From Lineus longissimus (lineage: Eukaryota; Nemertea; Pilidiophora; Heteronemertea; Lineidae): a stretch of 64,000 nucleotides of DNA. Position 1 is the first letter of the stretch, and the number at the start of each line of letters is the position of its first letter. The notes below the pieces were generated by a model, which was not told the origin of the DNA, ran no database searches, and saw only the letters and a program-made list of their open reading frames with translations. Made by a program: the position numbers and the translations under genes. Shown piece after piece: positions 24,301 through 35,831 of this stretch. Location: NCBI RefSeq assembly GCF_910592395.1, contig NC_088321.1, positions 8,308,001 through 8,372,000 on the forward strand, written 5' to 3'.

Positions 24301-25698
24301 AGGCCATATATCAAGGTTTTTTGCCATTTTCTGCTGTAAGACGATTTCAAAAGTGTACCTAACACTTTATACAATACAGAAAACCAAATGCAATTAGCTC
24401 CATCCATTTTGAAGATATAGCCAATTATGTGTTTGACAACTTGATTACCTAATCAGGCTAGCAACTGGCTTGTTAGAGCCAGGCGGCGGGTTCAGCAAAA
24501 GTTGTGATGTAGATCAGGTTATCTGTACATGTCATGCAATCATAAAAGCAGGAGGGCCTTAATTAATTATGCACACCTGGAAGTAATGTGTTTCATTCAC
24601 TATGGTGTATTGTGTGGCTCCGAATTGTGTCAAGGATAGCACAAAGAACAATCGAATGACGGATGGGACCCATTTTCATGAATTTCCAAAGCCAGTTGAA
24701 CGAGAGAGGAGGAAGCTGTGGATTCGGAAGTGCAAACGTTTGGAGTGTTGGAAGCCTGGGCCTTCGGCCAAACTTCATGAACTTTGCAGTGATCACTTTA
24801 TCGATACGGATTATCACATGAAGCCGGATAACTGCATCCAACTGAATATCAAATGCCACTTGTTAAAAACAGCTGTTCCAACCATGTCAATTGCATTTAA
24901 TGCCCGAGGCTGCTGAGGTCGGTTGTTATACATAATGTGTAGGCCCTATTGGGGCCTGTGACACCGCATAGTGTCTTCTTGTGTTCCAGCCATAGCAAGG
25001 TGACAGCGACACAGGTCAGTGTCAGTGACAGCCACTGTCAATGACAGATTATTGTCATCTGACATCTAGGCCTATCTAACGTTGCACGGCATTATATCGT
25101 CACGTCAAGATGATTGTGCTTAATACCGTCACTTTTCAATAGTAGTTCAGCGTCATGACATAACTGGCGATACAACACAGACGAGGCGAAACAATATTGT
25201 GCAACATTAGTCTGTTCATAAATCATACATGTTATGCATCTGCAACCGTCTATCAATGTCTTCTTTGCTATATCGGCAGGTCTGCCATGCAAATTGATTA
25301 ACCACAAATTCTAATCACTTTGGTCCGAATGATCACTCTCATTATGATCTAGTGATATTAATGGCTCGAACATGTACGGCTCAACGTTTAAATATCCTTC
25401 TGTATCGACCAAAACATCCTCAAATTCACTGCTCTCACTCTCTGAACTGTATGCGGAAGCCATCTTGCTTTGTTCTGACTGACCTGATCTACGTCATCAA
25501 AAAATCCCTAGCGGCCACATGTGGAACTAATCTAAAGTTGTGTGTGGTGGGAAATTCAAATAGTTTAAAATTGAAAATTGAAATAACTAAATAATGACTT
25601 TATTATTATAATTTTTTTAATGTCTGGGATCTTGTTTTTTTAACCCTCAACATATTTCATGAGTATCAAGCATGTTTTCAAACCTTGATATATGGCCT
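24301..25698. mobile_element. Kolobok-like DNA transposon derivative flanked by TTAA
   Basis: TTAA at 24297-24300 is followed by AGGCCATATATCAAGGTTT, and AAACCTTGATATATGGCCT is followed by TTAA at 25699-25702. This is a perfect 19-bp terminal inverted repeat with a TTAA target duplication. Kolobok elements are known for TTAA targets, AGG-type ends and transposases with THAP domains; this 1398-bp element carries a THAP ORF but no room for a full transposase. piggyBac also uses TTAA but lacks THAP. Confidence 0.65.
24602..24916 (+). CDS. THAP-domain protein, 104 residues (transposon-encoded)
   Basis: It begins MVYCVAPNCVKDSTKN. The C2CH zinc-finger pattern is visible: C-x4-C at residues 4-9, FHEFPKPVERERRKLWIRKC in the middle, LCSDHF at ~62-67 and AVPTM at ~92-96, which corresponds to the conserved AVPT box. 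THAP domains bind DNA and are the N-terminal domain of P-element and some Kolobok transposases. The ORF ends soon after the finger, so this is either a first exon, a truncated transposase or a captured DNA-binding protein. It lies wholly inside the TTAA-flanked element. Confidence 0.75.
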   Translation: MVYCVAPNCVKDSTKNNRMTDGTHFHEFPKPVERERRKLWIRKCKRLECWKPGPSAKLHELCSDHFIDTDYHMKPDNCIQLNIKCHLLKTAVPTMSIAFNARGC

Positions 25699-26566
25699 TT
25701 AAGCTTCACCGGAACGCTTTTGTGAGACAATCAATATTGATTATACCGATTATGCATTAATGCCGACAGTGAGATAGCAATTTATATTCTTAAACAACGA
25801 GCTGTAATGTACTGGTTTTAGATGCTTTTGAAAGACTGTGCTACAGTTAGGGATCTACTTAATTTTTGTGAAAGGGCAAACGTATGCAGATATACATATA
25901 TTCTCTATTTTTCTAATGTTATTTGATCACGTAGATGGGCAGTCGGTCGCCTTTAATTTTTTCAAATTAGCACGATTAAAACATTTTGTTTGCGGGAAAT
26001 TTTTAGCATGGGTTTGTAATAAAACAATTCAGGTAGAAGTAATTTAATAAGTTCAACGGTTAATGTATAAGAGCAAACTAAATTACAAAAAGTCCCCTAT
26101 ATTCAAAATAAGAACCAAGTGCTAGTCTATCTAACCAGTAGCTGGTCGAATTCTTATCAAATCTATATTTGGGTTCTGGCCAAAACGGGTGGTCGAGGAC
26201 TTGATATACGACTTCACATGCCTCGATCTGGGTTATTCTTGTACTAATGGGCGGGATTCGGGGCCGAAATCGTCTCCTGTGATTGACATTATTATATTTG
26301 TCTTGGTACTGTAGATCACTATTTTTGTACATAGGGTCCGTGGCTGATAAACTTCCATTTACAGAGGGTAAGACACGGGTGTATATCAGAGACGTCCGGC
26401 AAGGTCTTAGTTATTACCTTCATGTTCACGACAAGCCTATGATGAACAGACCTATCAAAGGTGAGCATCTGATGAAGACTGGCTAGTCCTCGCCCGCAAA
26501 AGTAGTCAGAAAACCAGACGTCTGGGATTTTTTGGCAGGAATCGTTTATTTAGTACGTAATGTGGT

Positions 26567-26645
26567 CAGTAAGGAGAGCAGTTGCATAGTGATAAGATCA
26601 CAGGGCTCATAATCGGGATGTCTTGGGTCCGAATCACTGAAAGAT
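26567..26645 (+). repeat. tRNA-derived sequence (SINE head, tRNA-Met-like)
   Basis: GAGCAGTTGCATAGTGATAA, GCTCATAATCGGGATG and GGGTCCGAATCAC resemble a tRNA A-box, anticodon arm (CAT) and B-box in order and spacing. The acceptor stem does not pair, so this is a SINE or pseudogene, not a tRNA gene. Confidence 0.4.
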
Positions 26646-26754
26646 CATCATTTGTTTCGTCTTTGTCATTCCAGACCAGCAGTAAATTGGTACCTTACTT
26701 GCATATAGATGGCGAAATGTGATTAAGGAGATGACACTGAAGGTATTGCATTTC

Positions 26755-27085
26755 TTTTAGTGAGGTTTTTGGCCGGATTTGGATCCAAACAATGGTACTT
26801 AAAAGTACCATTGTAAACAAGTGTTGTAGCTTTTTCTAGCAAACCCCGCTCATTATGTCACGTCGGTGGTGTGTGTCTGTCGCAGGGGACGGAGTTACTG
26901 ACTCATTAAAGTCCCTCATTTTCACCGACAGGTACAACATTGCGAATTCTGAAGAGCGCCGGTTGGTTAAGCTCTTAGTTCGGGCTTTTTAATCTCTGTC
27001 GTTTTACCGTCTGTACATTTTGCAACCATTGTATTTTCATTTTAATGTTCTCCTTTTTGGAGGTTAATAATGTTATTATTATATT
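26755..27085 (+). repeat. Dispersed retroposon-like repeat with (ATT)n tail, copy 1
   Basis: It shares long blocks with 29370-29735, e.g. AGCAAACCCCGCTCATTATG, GTCACGTCGGTGGTGTGTGT and GGTACAACATTGCGAATTCT, and ends GGAGGTTAATAATGTTATTA. The repeated 3' trinucleotide tail suggests a LINE 3' end or a SINE mobilised by one. Confidence 0.6.
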
Positions 27086-27089
27086 ATTA

Positions 27090-27275
27090 TTGCTTGTCTC
27101 ACCAAAACCGCGAGGGTGGACCTAAAATGTAGACCAAAAACGAGGCAGCTGGAGTCGAGGTTTCGGCAAACATTTCAGATCCAGCCGAGCGGTTTTAGTG
27201 AGACAATCAATACCGACAGTGAGGTATCAATTTCTACTCTAAAAAAATCTCAAATTAAACAACGAAAAATAATAC
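27090..27275. repeat. Repeat copy related to the 24.0-24.2 kb palindrome
   Basis: It shares TGTCTCACCAAAACCGCGAG, GAGCGGTTTTAGTGAGACAA and GAGGTATCAATTTCT with 24010-24150. Opposite ends pair with each other, so it is a small inverted-repeat element. Confidence 0.5.
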
Positions 27276-27984
27276 ACTCCCTTTTACTCAGCTAAAATTA
27301 CCATTTTGCTGAGTAACCCCGACTCTCAGTCTTTAAACAAAGAAAACAAAGGAATAAAAGAAGAAACTGAGATTTTTATTCATTGTTAACATAGATTTAT
27401 TCAACAAGTATGATCAGTAATGGTATCCATGTATCTAGTTAAATCATCCATTTCTCACAAGTATCTGAAGTGCCCAACTGCATTTAGTCAAATGCAAAAT
27501 AACAAGAGCACTGTCTTCAAGAATTTAGAAATTCTGACTAAATTCAGTCGTTGTCTGAAGTGTCATCAATTCGAATTGTCAATTTTTTTCTAATTTCAAA
27601 ACATCCTTTTATAATCTGACCTAATTCAGGCAGTTAAAGCAAGGTGTGAAGATGACTAATTTAGTCAAATGCATGCTCAGAATAAACACAAAAATAGTGT
27701 CCACTATCTACAATACTCACATGTTCTGACCAAATTGAATTTGAATTCAGTCATTCAATGAATTGTTTTAAATGCAATCGAAAAACTGTTTCTACTTCAG
27801 AGGCCTAAGCATGATAAAATTAAATACGATTTTCTTGTTTTCAAAACACAATTAAGTAAAACAGCAATGTAAACTATGCTAGATCTGCAAATCACAGAGA
27901 TACAAACGAAAATAACGATATCATAACAGAAAAATTGTATCTATCAAATCTTAGAAAACGACAGACAAAGTTGCCAGGATTTTT

Positions 27985-28216
27985 ATGAACGTTACTGACG
28001 ATAGTAATGTGAGTGATGACCCTAGTGTTACCGGTAGAATTAGGGCGAGTTAGAGTCTGATTTTGTTTCAGATGATGACTATGTACCTGCTGTATAGCAT
28101 GACGCTAGTAATAGTGATGGGGCTTTTGATGGTGGCCCACGTGGAAACAATTCGTCTGGGGATGAAGACATGCACCTCCCCCCCTCAGAAATCCTGAGAA
28201 ATTCGGCGATTTAAGT
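27985..28216 (+). pseudogene. Possible degenerate acidic coding segment
   Basis: It reads MNVTDDSNVSDDPSVTG, then, after a frameshift, LESDFVSDDDYVPAV, a stop, HDASNSDGAFDGGPRGNN and SSGDEDMHLPPSEIL. The Asp/Ser-rich composition with DYVP resembles the start of piggyBac-type transposases, but no transposase core is present. Weak call. Confidence 0.2.
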
Positions 28217-28217
28217 G

Positions 28218-29166
28218 TTAATCTACTGGTATGATATTATACTTAGAACACGACACCAAATCAGAAGAGCCGATGGGTCGGTGTGCCGGTGTAGACAGTG
28301 AGGCCCTTAATCTACTGGTATGATATTATGCTTAGAACATGACACCAAATCAGAAGAGCGGATGGGTCGGTGTGCCGGTGTAGACAGTGAGGCCCTTAAT
28401 CTACTGGTATGATATAATACTTAGAACATGACACCAAATCAGAAAAGCGGATGGGTCGGTGTGCCGGTGTAGACAGTGAGGCCCTTAATCTACTGGTATG
28501 ATATTATACTTAGAACACGACACCAAATCAGAAGAGTGGATGGGTCAGTGTGCCGGCGTAGACAGTGAGACCCTTAATCTACTGGTATGATATTATGCTT
28601 AGAACACGACACCAAATCAGAAGAGCCGATGGGTCGGTGTGCCGGTATAGACAGTAAGGCCCTTAATCTACTGGTATGATATAATACTTAGAACATGACA
28701 CCAAATCAGAAGAGCGGATGGGTCGATGTGCCGGTATAGACAGTGAGACCCTTAATCTACTGGTATGATATTATACTTAGAACATGACACCAAATCAGAA
28801 GAGCCGATGGGTCGGTGTGCCGGTGCAGGCAGTGAGGTCCTTAATCTACTGGTATGATATTATACTTAGAACATGACACCAAATCAGAAGAGTGGATGGG
28901 TCGGTGTGCCGGTATAGACAGTGAGACCCTTAATCTACTGGTATGATATTATACTTAGAACACGACACCAAATCAGAAGAGCCGATGGGTCGGTGTGCTG
29001 GTATAGGCAGTGAGGCCCTTAATCTACTGGTATGATATAATACTTAGAATATGACACCAAATCAGAAGAGCCGATGGGTCGGTGTGCCGGTATAGGCAGT
29101 GAGGCCCTTAATCTACTGGTATGATATTATACTTAGAATATGACACCAAATCAGAAGAGCCGATGG
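28218..29166. repeat. Minisatellite, 89-bp unit, ~10.7 copies
   Basis: The unit starts TTAATCTACTGGTATGATAT and includes CACCAAATCAGAAGAG and GATGGGTCGGTGTGCCGGT. Unit starts at 28218, 28307 and 28396 show the exact period. Confidence 0.9.
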
Positions 29167-29369
29167 TCGAAAAGATTTTGAACCTTTAGATATATTTCAA
29201 AGTAATCATTTTAAGCGTATTTTATGTCTGCCAAAGAGGAGCCACCATTGTAGCTGTTGGCGGCCCTCGATATAAAACCGGTATCCGCTGTAGTTATAAA
29301 TGGAAAATTTGTCGTTTTTTTCTATTTTTAAACAACAGTCTCCGGCTTGTTTTTTAAATACATTTCTTT

Positions 29370-29735
29370 TAGCGAGGTTTTTAGCAGGATTTGGATGTAT
29401 TAAAGGCACGCTTTTAATAAATACCATTGTGAACAAGCGACTAGCTCCTACTGTTGTAGCTTTTTCTAGCAAACCCCGCTCATTATGTCACGTCGGTGGT
29501 GTGTGTCTGTCGCAGAGGATGGGGTTACTGACTCACTAAAGTCCCTCACTTTCACCAACAGGTACAACATTGCGAATTCTGAAGAGCGCCGGTTGGTTAT
29601 GCTCTTGATTCGGGCTATTAAATCTGTCATAATTTTACCGTCTGTAAATTTTGTAACCCATCATAGTATAGTATTTTATTTCATTTCGACGTTCTCCTTT
29701 TAGGAGGTTAATAAATATTATTACTATTATACCAA
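29370..29735 (+). repeat. Dispersed retroposon-like repeat with (ATT)n tail, copy 2
   Basis: Partner of 26755-27085, ~85-90% alike by eye, ending GGAGGTTAATAAATATTATT. It begins close to the end of the 89-bp minisatellite. Confidence 0.6.
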
Positions 29736-29807
29736 AACCTTTTTTTCCTTTTGATATACTTGGCCCTTTTTCACTCATTCAAGAGTTCAAATAAATTATT
29801 TCATAGG

Positions 29808-29940
29808 AAAAGACAAAGCATCAGAATCTCATGGCATTGATATATATGGTAACGTACTTCAATATCTTATTATGAATACAGCCGAGAATTTGGATGATGA
29901 AGACATTGGTGAAATTGAAAATAATGCTCACGTTGATTGA
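29808..29940 (+). CDS. Possible terminal coding exon, unknown function
   Basis: After a plausible acceptor (TTATTTCATAG) the frame reads GKDKASESHGIDIYGNVLQY then LIMNTAENLDDEDIGEIENN to AHVD-stop. AATAAA occurs right at the stop and again at 30061. No upstream exon could be joined to it; the acidic segment at 28 kb is a candidate but lies in broken frames. Confidence 0.3.
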
Positions 29941-30069
29941 ATAAATGTACAGGTTTTGTAGGTCTACATTGTAGGTCTTAGTTTTGTAGTCTTCCATTTG
30001 TAGAGTTAGTTATACGGCTATCAGTTGTATGACCTAGGAATGTTGATTTCTTTTCTGGTCAATAAAGAT

Positions 30070-31215
30070 GTCAGTGTTACTAAGCACTTATTTCATTTCT
30101 TATTATTGAGAGGATTGGGATGGACTTTCGGAGAGAAATGTTGTTGGTCACTGTTGTGATTATTGACATTCACAGCTCATCCAAACAGAACTAGCACGGA
30201 ACCAGGATGCATGGGCTGTCCATGCCATATTGTAGGACAAAAGGTACTCTTCTATGCACCAGCAAAATCACAAAAGTGATACAATGCTATGATGATGATG
30301 ATTATGATGTCTTGTCTACATGTATAAAGCTACTTAACTATTCTATTGTCTTTGGCTCTGAGTGTACATATGTAGTACTGTATTCAAACAAATAGGCAAA
30401 GGAACGACAAGTTACACAAAAGTACATTTATTGAATCAGGTACAGAACTACTAGTGTGTACAACAAATATACATGTACTATGTATGAAAAATTGATCTAC
30501 CAGTATCCACCCGTATAATCACACCAGTCTCCACTGATAGTTAGACCCCTGAGACGTTTATGCCAGTCTCCTAGACATAATAGATTGTTGCTATAGGTGC
30601 AATGCATATCTTTTTTGAGAGTTAATCGCACACAAAACAAATTAATGATAAAATTGGCAGTAAGGTCTATTACGGATGACACCGCAACAGAGGTCTATTG
30701 AGCAAAAATCAGAATCAGAGTTTTTCTTCAAAATCTCATCAAATATCGCAATATCAAAATACATGTATCATGAAAAAGCTACTTTTTCATTACATGTAAA
30801 CGCCTAGAATGTGAATCTAAGATCCATGCCCAAAAAAAACTGCAAAAATGGGTATAACTTTGGTATGCAGACATATACAGTATCAAATCACAGCTGCACA
30901 GTACAAGAACACATTCTATAAGCCTATGTGACCGATCAGACACACCAAAACCAGGCGCATGTAGGCATACCATAGCTTTACAGAATATGCATTGTATTTA
31001 TTTAACCCTATTTCTAAATTTTACGACAGACGTCTGGTTTTGCTGTGATGGGTCGCATAGAGAATCTCACATCAGACAAACTGTACTTGGTTTAATGAAA
31101 TTTGCCCTGAAATCTTTAATTTCCTACAAATGAATAGGGGTTACCATAGATGGAAAAATCAATTAATCAAATTCATTGATAAAATTTATAGATTTCAGGT
31201 CAGAAATCTCCGACA
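30070..31215. other. Nothing recognised
   Basis: AT-rich. A possible AATAAA signal for the 29.8-kb exon is at 30061. No frame with a recognisable domain. Confidence 0.4.
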
Positions 31216-32300
31216 CATGTATAAAAGGAACACCCAACTCATCCTGGCAATGGCATAATACAGTGACAAAGTAGGCGCGTTTTACTGTTCAAGTAAATGT
31301 AACAAATACCAGCAGTTCTATCATTGACCAGTTAATCCACACATAAGAAATGGGTAGATCACAATGTTTTACTGTTCAAGTAAAATGTAACAAATATCAG
31401 CAGTTCTATCATTGACCAGTTAATCCACACATAAGAAATGGGTAGATCACAATGTTTTACTGTACAAGTAAAATGTAACAAATACCAGCAGTTCTATCAT
31501 TGACCAGTTAATCCACACATAAGAAATGGGTAGATCACAATGTTTTACTGTTCAAGCAAAATGTAACAAATACCAGCAGTTCTATCATTGACCAGTTAAT
31601 CCACACATAAGAAATGGGTAGATCACAATGTTTTACTGTACAAGTAAAATGTAACAAATACCAGCAGTTCTATCATTGACCAGTTAATCCACGCATAAGA
31701 AATGGGTAGATCACAATGTTTTACTGTACAAGTAAACTGTAACAAATACCAGCAGTTCTATCATTGACCAGTTAATCCACACATAAGAAATGGGTAGATC
31801 ACAATGTTTTACTGTACAAGTAAACTGTAACAAATACCAGCAGTTCTATCATTGACCAGTTAATCCACACATAAGAAATGGGTAGATCACAATGTTTTAC
31901 TGTTCAAGTAAAATGTAACAAATACCAGCAGTTCTATCATTGACCAGTTAATCCACACATAAGAAATGGGTAGATCACAATGTTTTACTGTACAAGTAAA
32001 ATGTAACAAATACCAGCAGTTCTATCATTGACCAGTTAATCCACACATAAGAAATGGGTAGATCACAATGTTTTACTGTACAAGTAAACTGTAACAAATA
32101 CCAGCAGTTCTATCATTGACCAGTTAATCCACACATAAGAAATGGGTAGATCACAATGTTTTACTGTACAAGTAAAATGTAACAAATACCAGCAGTTCTA
32201 TCATTGACCAGTTAATCCACACATAAGAAATGGGTAGATCACAATGTTCATGACATGATTGCACTACCACTCCATTGACTTTGAAGTAGGTATTTTGAAT
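31215..32300. repeat. Composite minisatellite element, copy 1 (88-bp unit, ~11 copies)
   Basis: A head (GTATAAAAGGAACACCCAAC, then TCCTGGCAATGGCA) leads into an array from 31280 to ~32249 whose unit holds CAGTTCTATCATTGACCAGT and GAAATGGGTAGATCACAATG. The tail is CCATTGACTTTGAAGTAGGT. Head, array and tail recur in the same order in copy 2. Confidence 0.85.
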
Positions 32301-32355
32301 CGTTTTAAGTTTTGCATGTATACTTGGTAAGTATTAATTGAATGAAATGACAAGA

Positions 32356-32880
32356 CAGGGCATAATAATCACAATAATAATAAATACCGGATATTATAGT
32401 GCCTTGTACAAGCTAAACATGCTCCAAGGCACTTTACAATGGAGTTGGAAGCAAATATTTGGATTTAAAACAGTTTGATAGTGGTAAAACAGATTGATTA
32501 AAAAATTGAGTCTCTAAAACATAGATGGCACATTCGGAATATAAGTCTATGTAGCTACCAACTAAAGGCTTCACGGAACAAATGGGTTTTAAGTGATTGT
32601 CTGAAAGTTGACACACGCTCTAATATAAGTCCTTCATGGCATCTGGAATCGCATTAAAAAGTCTTGGTCCACTGACTCGAAATGATCGGTTTCCATTGTT
32701 CGTTTTGGTCCTTGGGACGATAAGTCTTGTTTTAGCTGACGATCTTAGTGACAGAGCTGGTGTGTAGGACCTTATCATATCACGCAAGTATGAAGGTGCA
32801 CTGTTGTTATAAGCTTGAAAAACCATTAGGATAATTTTGTATTTCATTTTGTATTTAATCACAAGTATAGGAAAAACGGA
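32356..32880 (-). pseudogene. 5'-truncated LINE (jockey/L2/CR1 superfamily), reverse-transcriptase C-terminus and tail
   Basis: The minus strand reads VFQAYNNSAPSYLRDMIRSY, TPALSLRSSAKTRLIVPRTK and NRSFRVSGPRLFNAIPDAMK, the well-known end of jockey-superfamily LINE ORF2 (APxYL, SLRSS, VPRTK, FxVxGPxLFNxLP). After a frameshift it continues VSTFRQSLKTHLFREAF. The 3' end is a TTATTATTATTG-type simple tail near 32360-32385. It lies exactly between the two composite minisatellite copies. Confidence 0.8.
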
Positions 32881-32882
32881 TG

Positions 32883-34500
32883 CGTATAAAAGGAACACCC
32901 AATTCATCCTGGCAATGGCATTTCAGACAAAGTAGGCCCTTTTTACTGTTCAAGTAAAATGTAACAAATACCAGCAGTTCTATCATTGACCAGTTAATCC
33001 ACACATAAGAAATGGGTAGATCACAATGTTTTACTGTTCAAGTAAAATGTAACAAATACCAGCAGTTCTATCATTGACCAGTTAATCCACACATAAGAAA
33101 TGGGTATATCACAATGTTTTACTGTACAAGTAAAATGTAACAAATACCAGCAGTTCTATCATTGACCAGTTAATCCACACATAAGAAATGGGTATATCAC
33201 AATGTTTTACTGTACAAGTTATGTAAGCCGTCATTGTGACGAGTTATGTAAGCCATCATTGTGACGAGTTATGTAAGCCATCATTGTGACGAGTTATGTA
33301 AGCCGTCACTGTGACGAGTTATGTAAGCCGTCACTGTGACGAGTTATGTAAGCCATCACTGTGACGAGTTATGTAAGCCATCATTGTGACGAGTTATGTA
33401 AGCCGTCATTGTGACGAGTTATGTAAGCCATCATTGTGACGAGTTATGTAAGCCATCATTGTGACGAGTTATGTAAGCCGTCATTGTGACCAGTTATGTA
33501 AGCCGTCATTGTGACGAGTTATGTAAGCCATCATTGTGACGAGTTATGTAAGCCATCATTGTGACGAGTTATGTAAGCCATCATTGTGACGAGTTATGTA
33601 AGCTGTCATTGTGACGAGTTATGTAAGCCATCATTGTGACGAGTTATGTAAGCCATCATTGTGACGAGTTATGTAAGCCATCATTGTGACGAGTTATGTA
33701 AGCCATCATTGTGACGAGTTATGTAAGCCATCATTGTGACGAGTTATGTAAGCCATCATTGTGACGAGTTATGTAAGCCATCATTGTGACGAGTTATGTA
33801 AGCCATCATTGTGACGAGTTATGTTAGCCGTCATTGTGACGAGTTATGTAAGCCATCATTGTGACGAGTTATGTAAGCCATCAAAGTGATGAGTTATTTT
33901 ACTCGTCCTACCTGTAAGTCGTCATCAACATCCAAGTCCCAAGGGTGGCGACTTACACGAGTTCTACTGTATCACAATGTTCTTGATATGATTACACAAC
34001 CAGTCCATTGACTTCAAAGTAGGTATTAACTTACACGAGTTCTACTGTATCACAATGTTCATGATATGATTACACAACCAGTCCATTGACTTCAAAGTAG
34101 GTATTAACTTACACGAGTTCTACTGTATCACAATGTTCATGATATGATTACACAACCAGTCCATTGACTTCAAAGTAGGTATTAACTTACACGAGTTCTA
34201 CTGCATCACAATGTTCTTGATATGATTACACAACCAGTCCATTGACTTTAAAGTAGGTATTTACTTACACGAGTTCTACTGTATCACAATGTTCATGATA
34301 TGATTACACAACCAGTCCATTGACTTCAAAGTAGGTATTAACTTACACGAGTTCTACTGCATCACAATGTTCTTGATATGATTACACAACCAGTCCATTG
34401 ACTTCAAAGTAGGTATTAACTTACACGAGTTCTACTGTATCACAATGTTCATGATATGATTACCAGTCCATTGACTTTAAAGTAGGTATTAAACCATACA
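32883..34500. repeat. Composite minisatellite element, copy 2 (88-bp, 25-bp and 78-bp arrays)
   Basis: The same head at 32883 is followed by 3.2 copies of the 88-bp unit (32941-33219), then ~27 copies of a 25-bp unit GAGTTATGTAAGCCATCATT GTGAC (33217-33893), a short unique stretch, and ~7 copies of a 78-bp unit (33951-34498) that expands the tail sequence CCATTGACTTCAAAGTAGGT. Confidence 0.85.
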
Positions 34501-34600
34501 AGTTTTTTATGTATAAATCAATATCAAATTAAAACATCCTATCACGTTTCTGAAAATGTTTAACAAGAATATTGCATTAGGGGGGGGGGGGGGGGGGTAA

Positions 34601-34737
34601 CCACTTGTCCACCCAACTGAACAACCGCACCAGTATTCCTGCGTTTGGTCTCGCGACGCCAACAACAGATTGGCAGCGAGCCAAGGCCACTCACAGCCAG
34701 TAAAATCGTGAGGTTGTTCAGTCGGGTGGACTAGTGG
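34601..34737. mobile_element. Short inverted-repeat element
   Basis: CCACTTGTCCACCCAACTGA ACAACC and GGTTGTTCAGTCGGGTGGAC TAGTGG are imperfect reverse complements, 26 bp each, bounding ~135 bp. It sits directly after an 18-base G run (34580-34597). Confidence 0.5.
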
Positions 34738-35054
34738 GTAGTGCTGCCCCTCCCATATGAATTATTGAGTCTAGTGACACAGTGTTCCTGAACTTTCAGT
34801 AAGATTTTTTTTAAATTGCATTGAGATGAAACCTGTGCCACATTGTAGCCAATATCATATAGTTTCAAAAACAGAAAGAATTAAAAAAATATGTTGGTAA
34901 AATTTTGAGAAAACTGCATTTTTCCATTTCATGTACATTTTCCCATACATTGTATACATGCATTTCTCTTAAGTTAATCCTCCCATTTTTACTCATTTAA
35001 CATGTTTAAATGTGTCATTTGCACTAAAAAATCACTTTGTTTGTTTGTCCACAT

Positions 35055-35265
35055 GGTCAAAAGGAGAAGTAAATGATCATAACCAAAATGATTTACAACA
35101 GTAATTAGATATAAGCAGATTATACATGGTGTTTAACTCTCATATTTGACTTTTAGCCATATTATGAAGGGAATATGGGAGTTAAACACCATGTCATCTC
35201 CTATTATCTTACCATTGTTGCAACACATTTTGGTGAAAATCATTTACTCTTCCTTTTGGCAAAAG
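35055..35265. mobile_element. Palindromic MITE next to the HECT stop codon
   Basis: ACATGGTGTTTAACTCTCAT (35124) pairs with ATGGGAGTTAAACACCATGT (ending 35194). The outer parts pair imperfectly (AAAAGGAGAAGTAAATGATC with GAAAATCATTTACTCTTCCTTTT). Total ~210 bp. Confidence 0.6.
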
Positions 35266-35274
35266 AAAAAAATA

Positions 35275-35831
35275 TTATTTAGTGCCGATGGGAAATATTG
35301 ACATGCATGGCAATCTGTTTGCATTCACCTTGAGCGTGATCGGATCTTTGAGTGTTGCATTCATAAAGTCTCTCTCAAGAGGAGGCAAGAGCTTTAAGAA
35401 AGGACTTGTGATCATCTCCGAGTCCACATTCGGGTCAAACAGGGCACACAATGATGCCTTGCATAGGCTCATTGGGAAGTACCCCAACAACACGTAAGCG
35501 TGGCTGATGATTTTCCCAATGATGGAGAAAACATCAGTGTCCATCACATCATGGTCCACTTTTGGGCCCTTAGCATCACTCCCCTCAAAATACTTTGAGA
35601 GGGCAGCCTTGAGAAAACACGTAAACATCTCTCGGGACAAGCCATCCATATCCTCTGCAATGTTTTCTCCTTCGAACGTCACATTGATTCGATGGAAAGT
35701 CAGTTGGTCATCACTCCTATAATAGTCCATCAGGTTTAAGATCGACTCACGGCTGATGAACATGTTCTTCTCCACACCAACTCGAATGAAGGTTTTTATC
35801 TCCATAGCTGCACTTTGTAGATCTCCAAGAC
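35275..35831 (-). CDS. Terminal exon, shortened HECT N-lobe
   Basis: It encodes CLGDLQSAAMEIKTFIRVGV onward and ends CMSIFPIGTK-stop, about 184 residues. INVTFEGENIAEDMDGLSRE is the HECT-start signature (vxFxGExxxDxGGxxREf). YVLLGYFPMSLCKASLCALF corresponds to the later N-lobe helices. A full HECT domain is ~350 residues and has a catalytic cysteine in its C-lobe; neither the C-lobe nor the cysteine is present before the stop. A palindromic repeat (about 35055-35265) begins within ~10 bp of the stop, so truncation by insertion is plausible. Acceptor TCACTTCAG, phase 1. Confidence 0.65.

Noticed and set aside
26567-26645. tRNA-Met gene
   Set aside because: A- and B-boxes and a CAT anticodon are suggested, but the acceptor stem does not pair.
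28218-29166. Regular repeats that could suggest a CRISPR array
   Set aside because: Units are contiguous with no unique spacers and the setting is eukaryotic: minisatellite.
33217-33893. 25-bp repeats (CRISPR- or telomere-like at first sight)
   Set aside because: Head-to-tail without spacers, and the unit does not match any telomere motif I know.
34580-34597. 18-base G run (and C runs at 38560-38574 and 40520-40536) as a functional G-quadruplex
   Set aside because: Homopolymer runs next to repeat edges; length may be unreliable and no function is supported.
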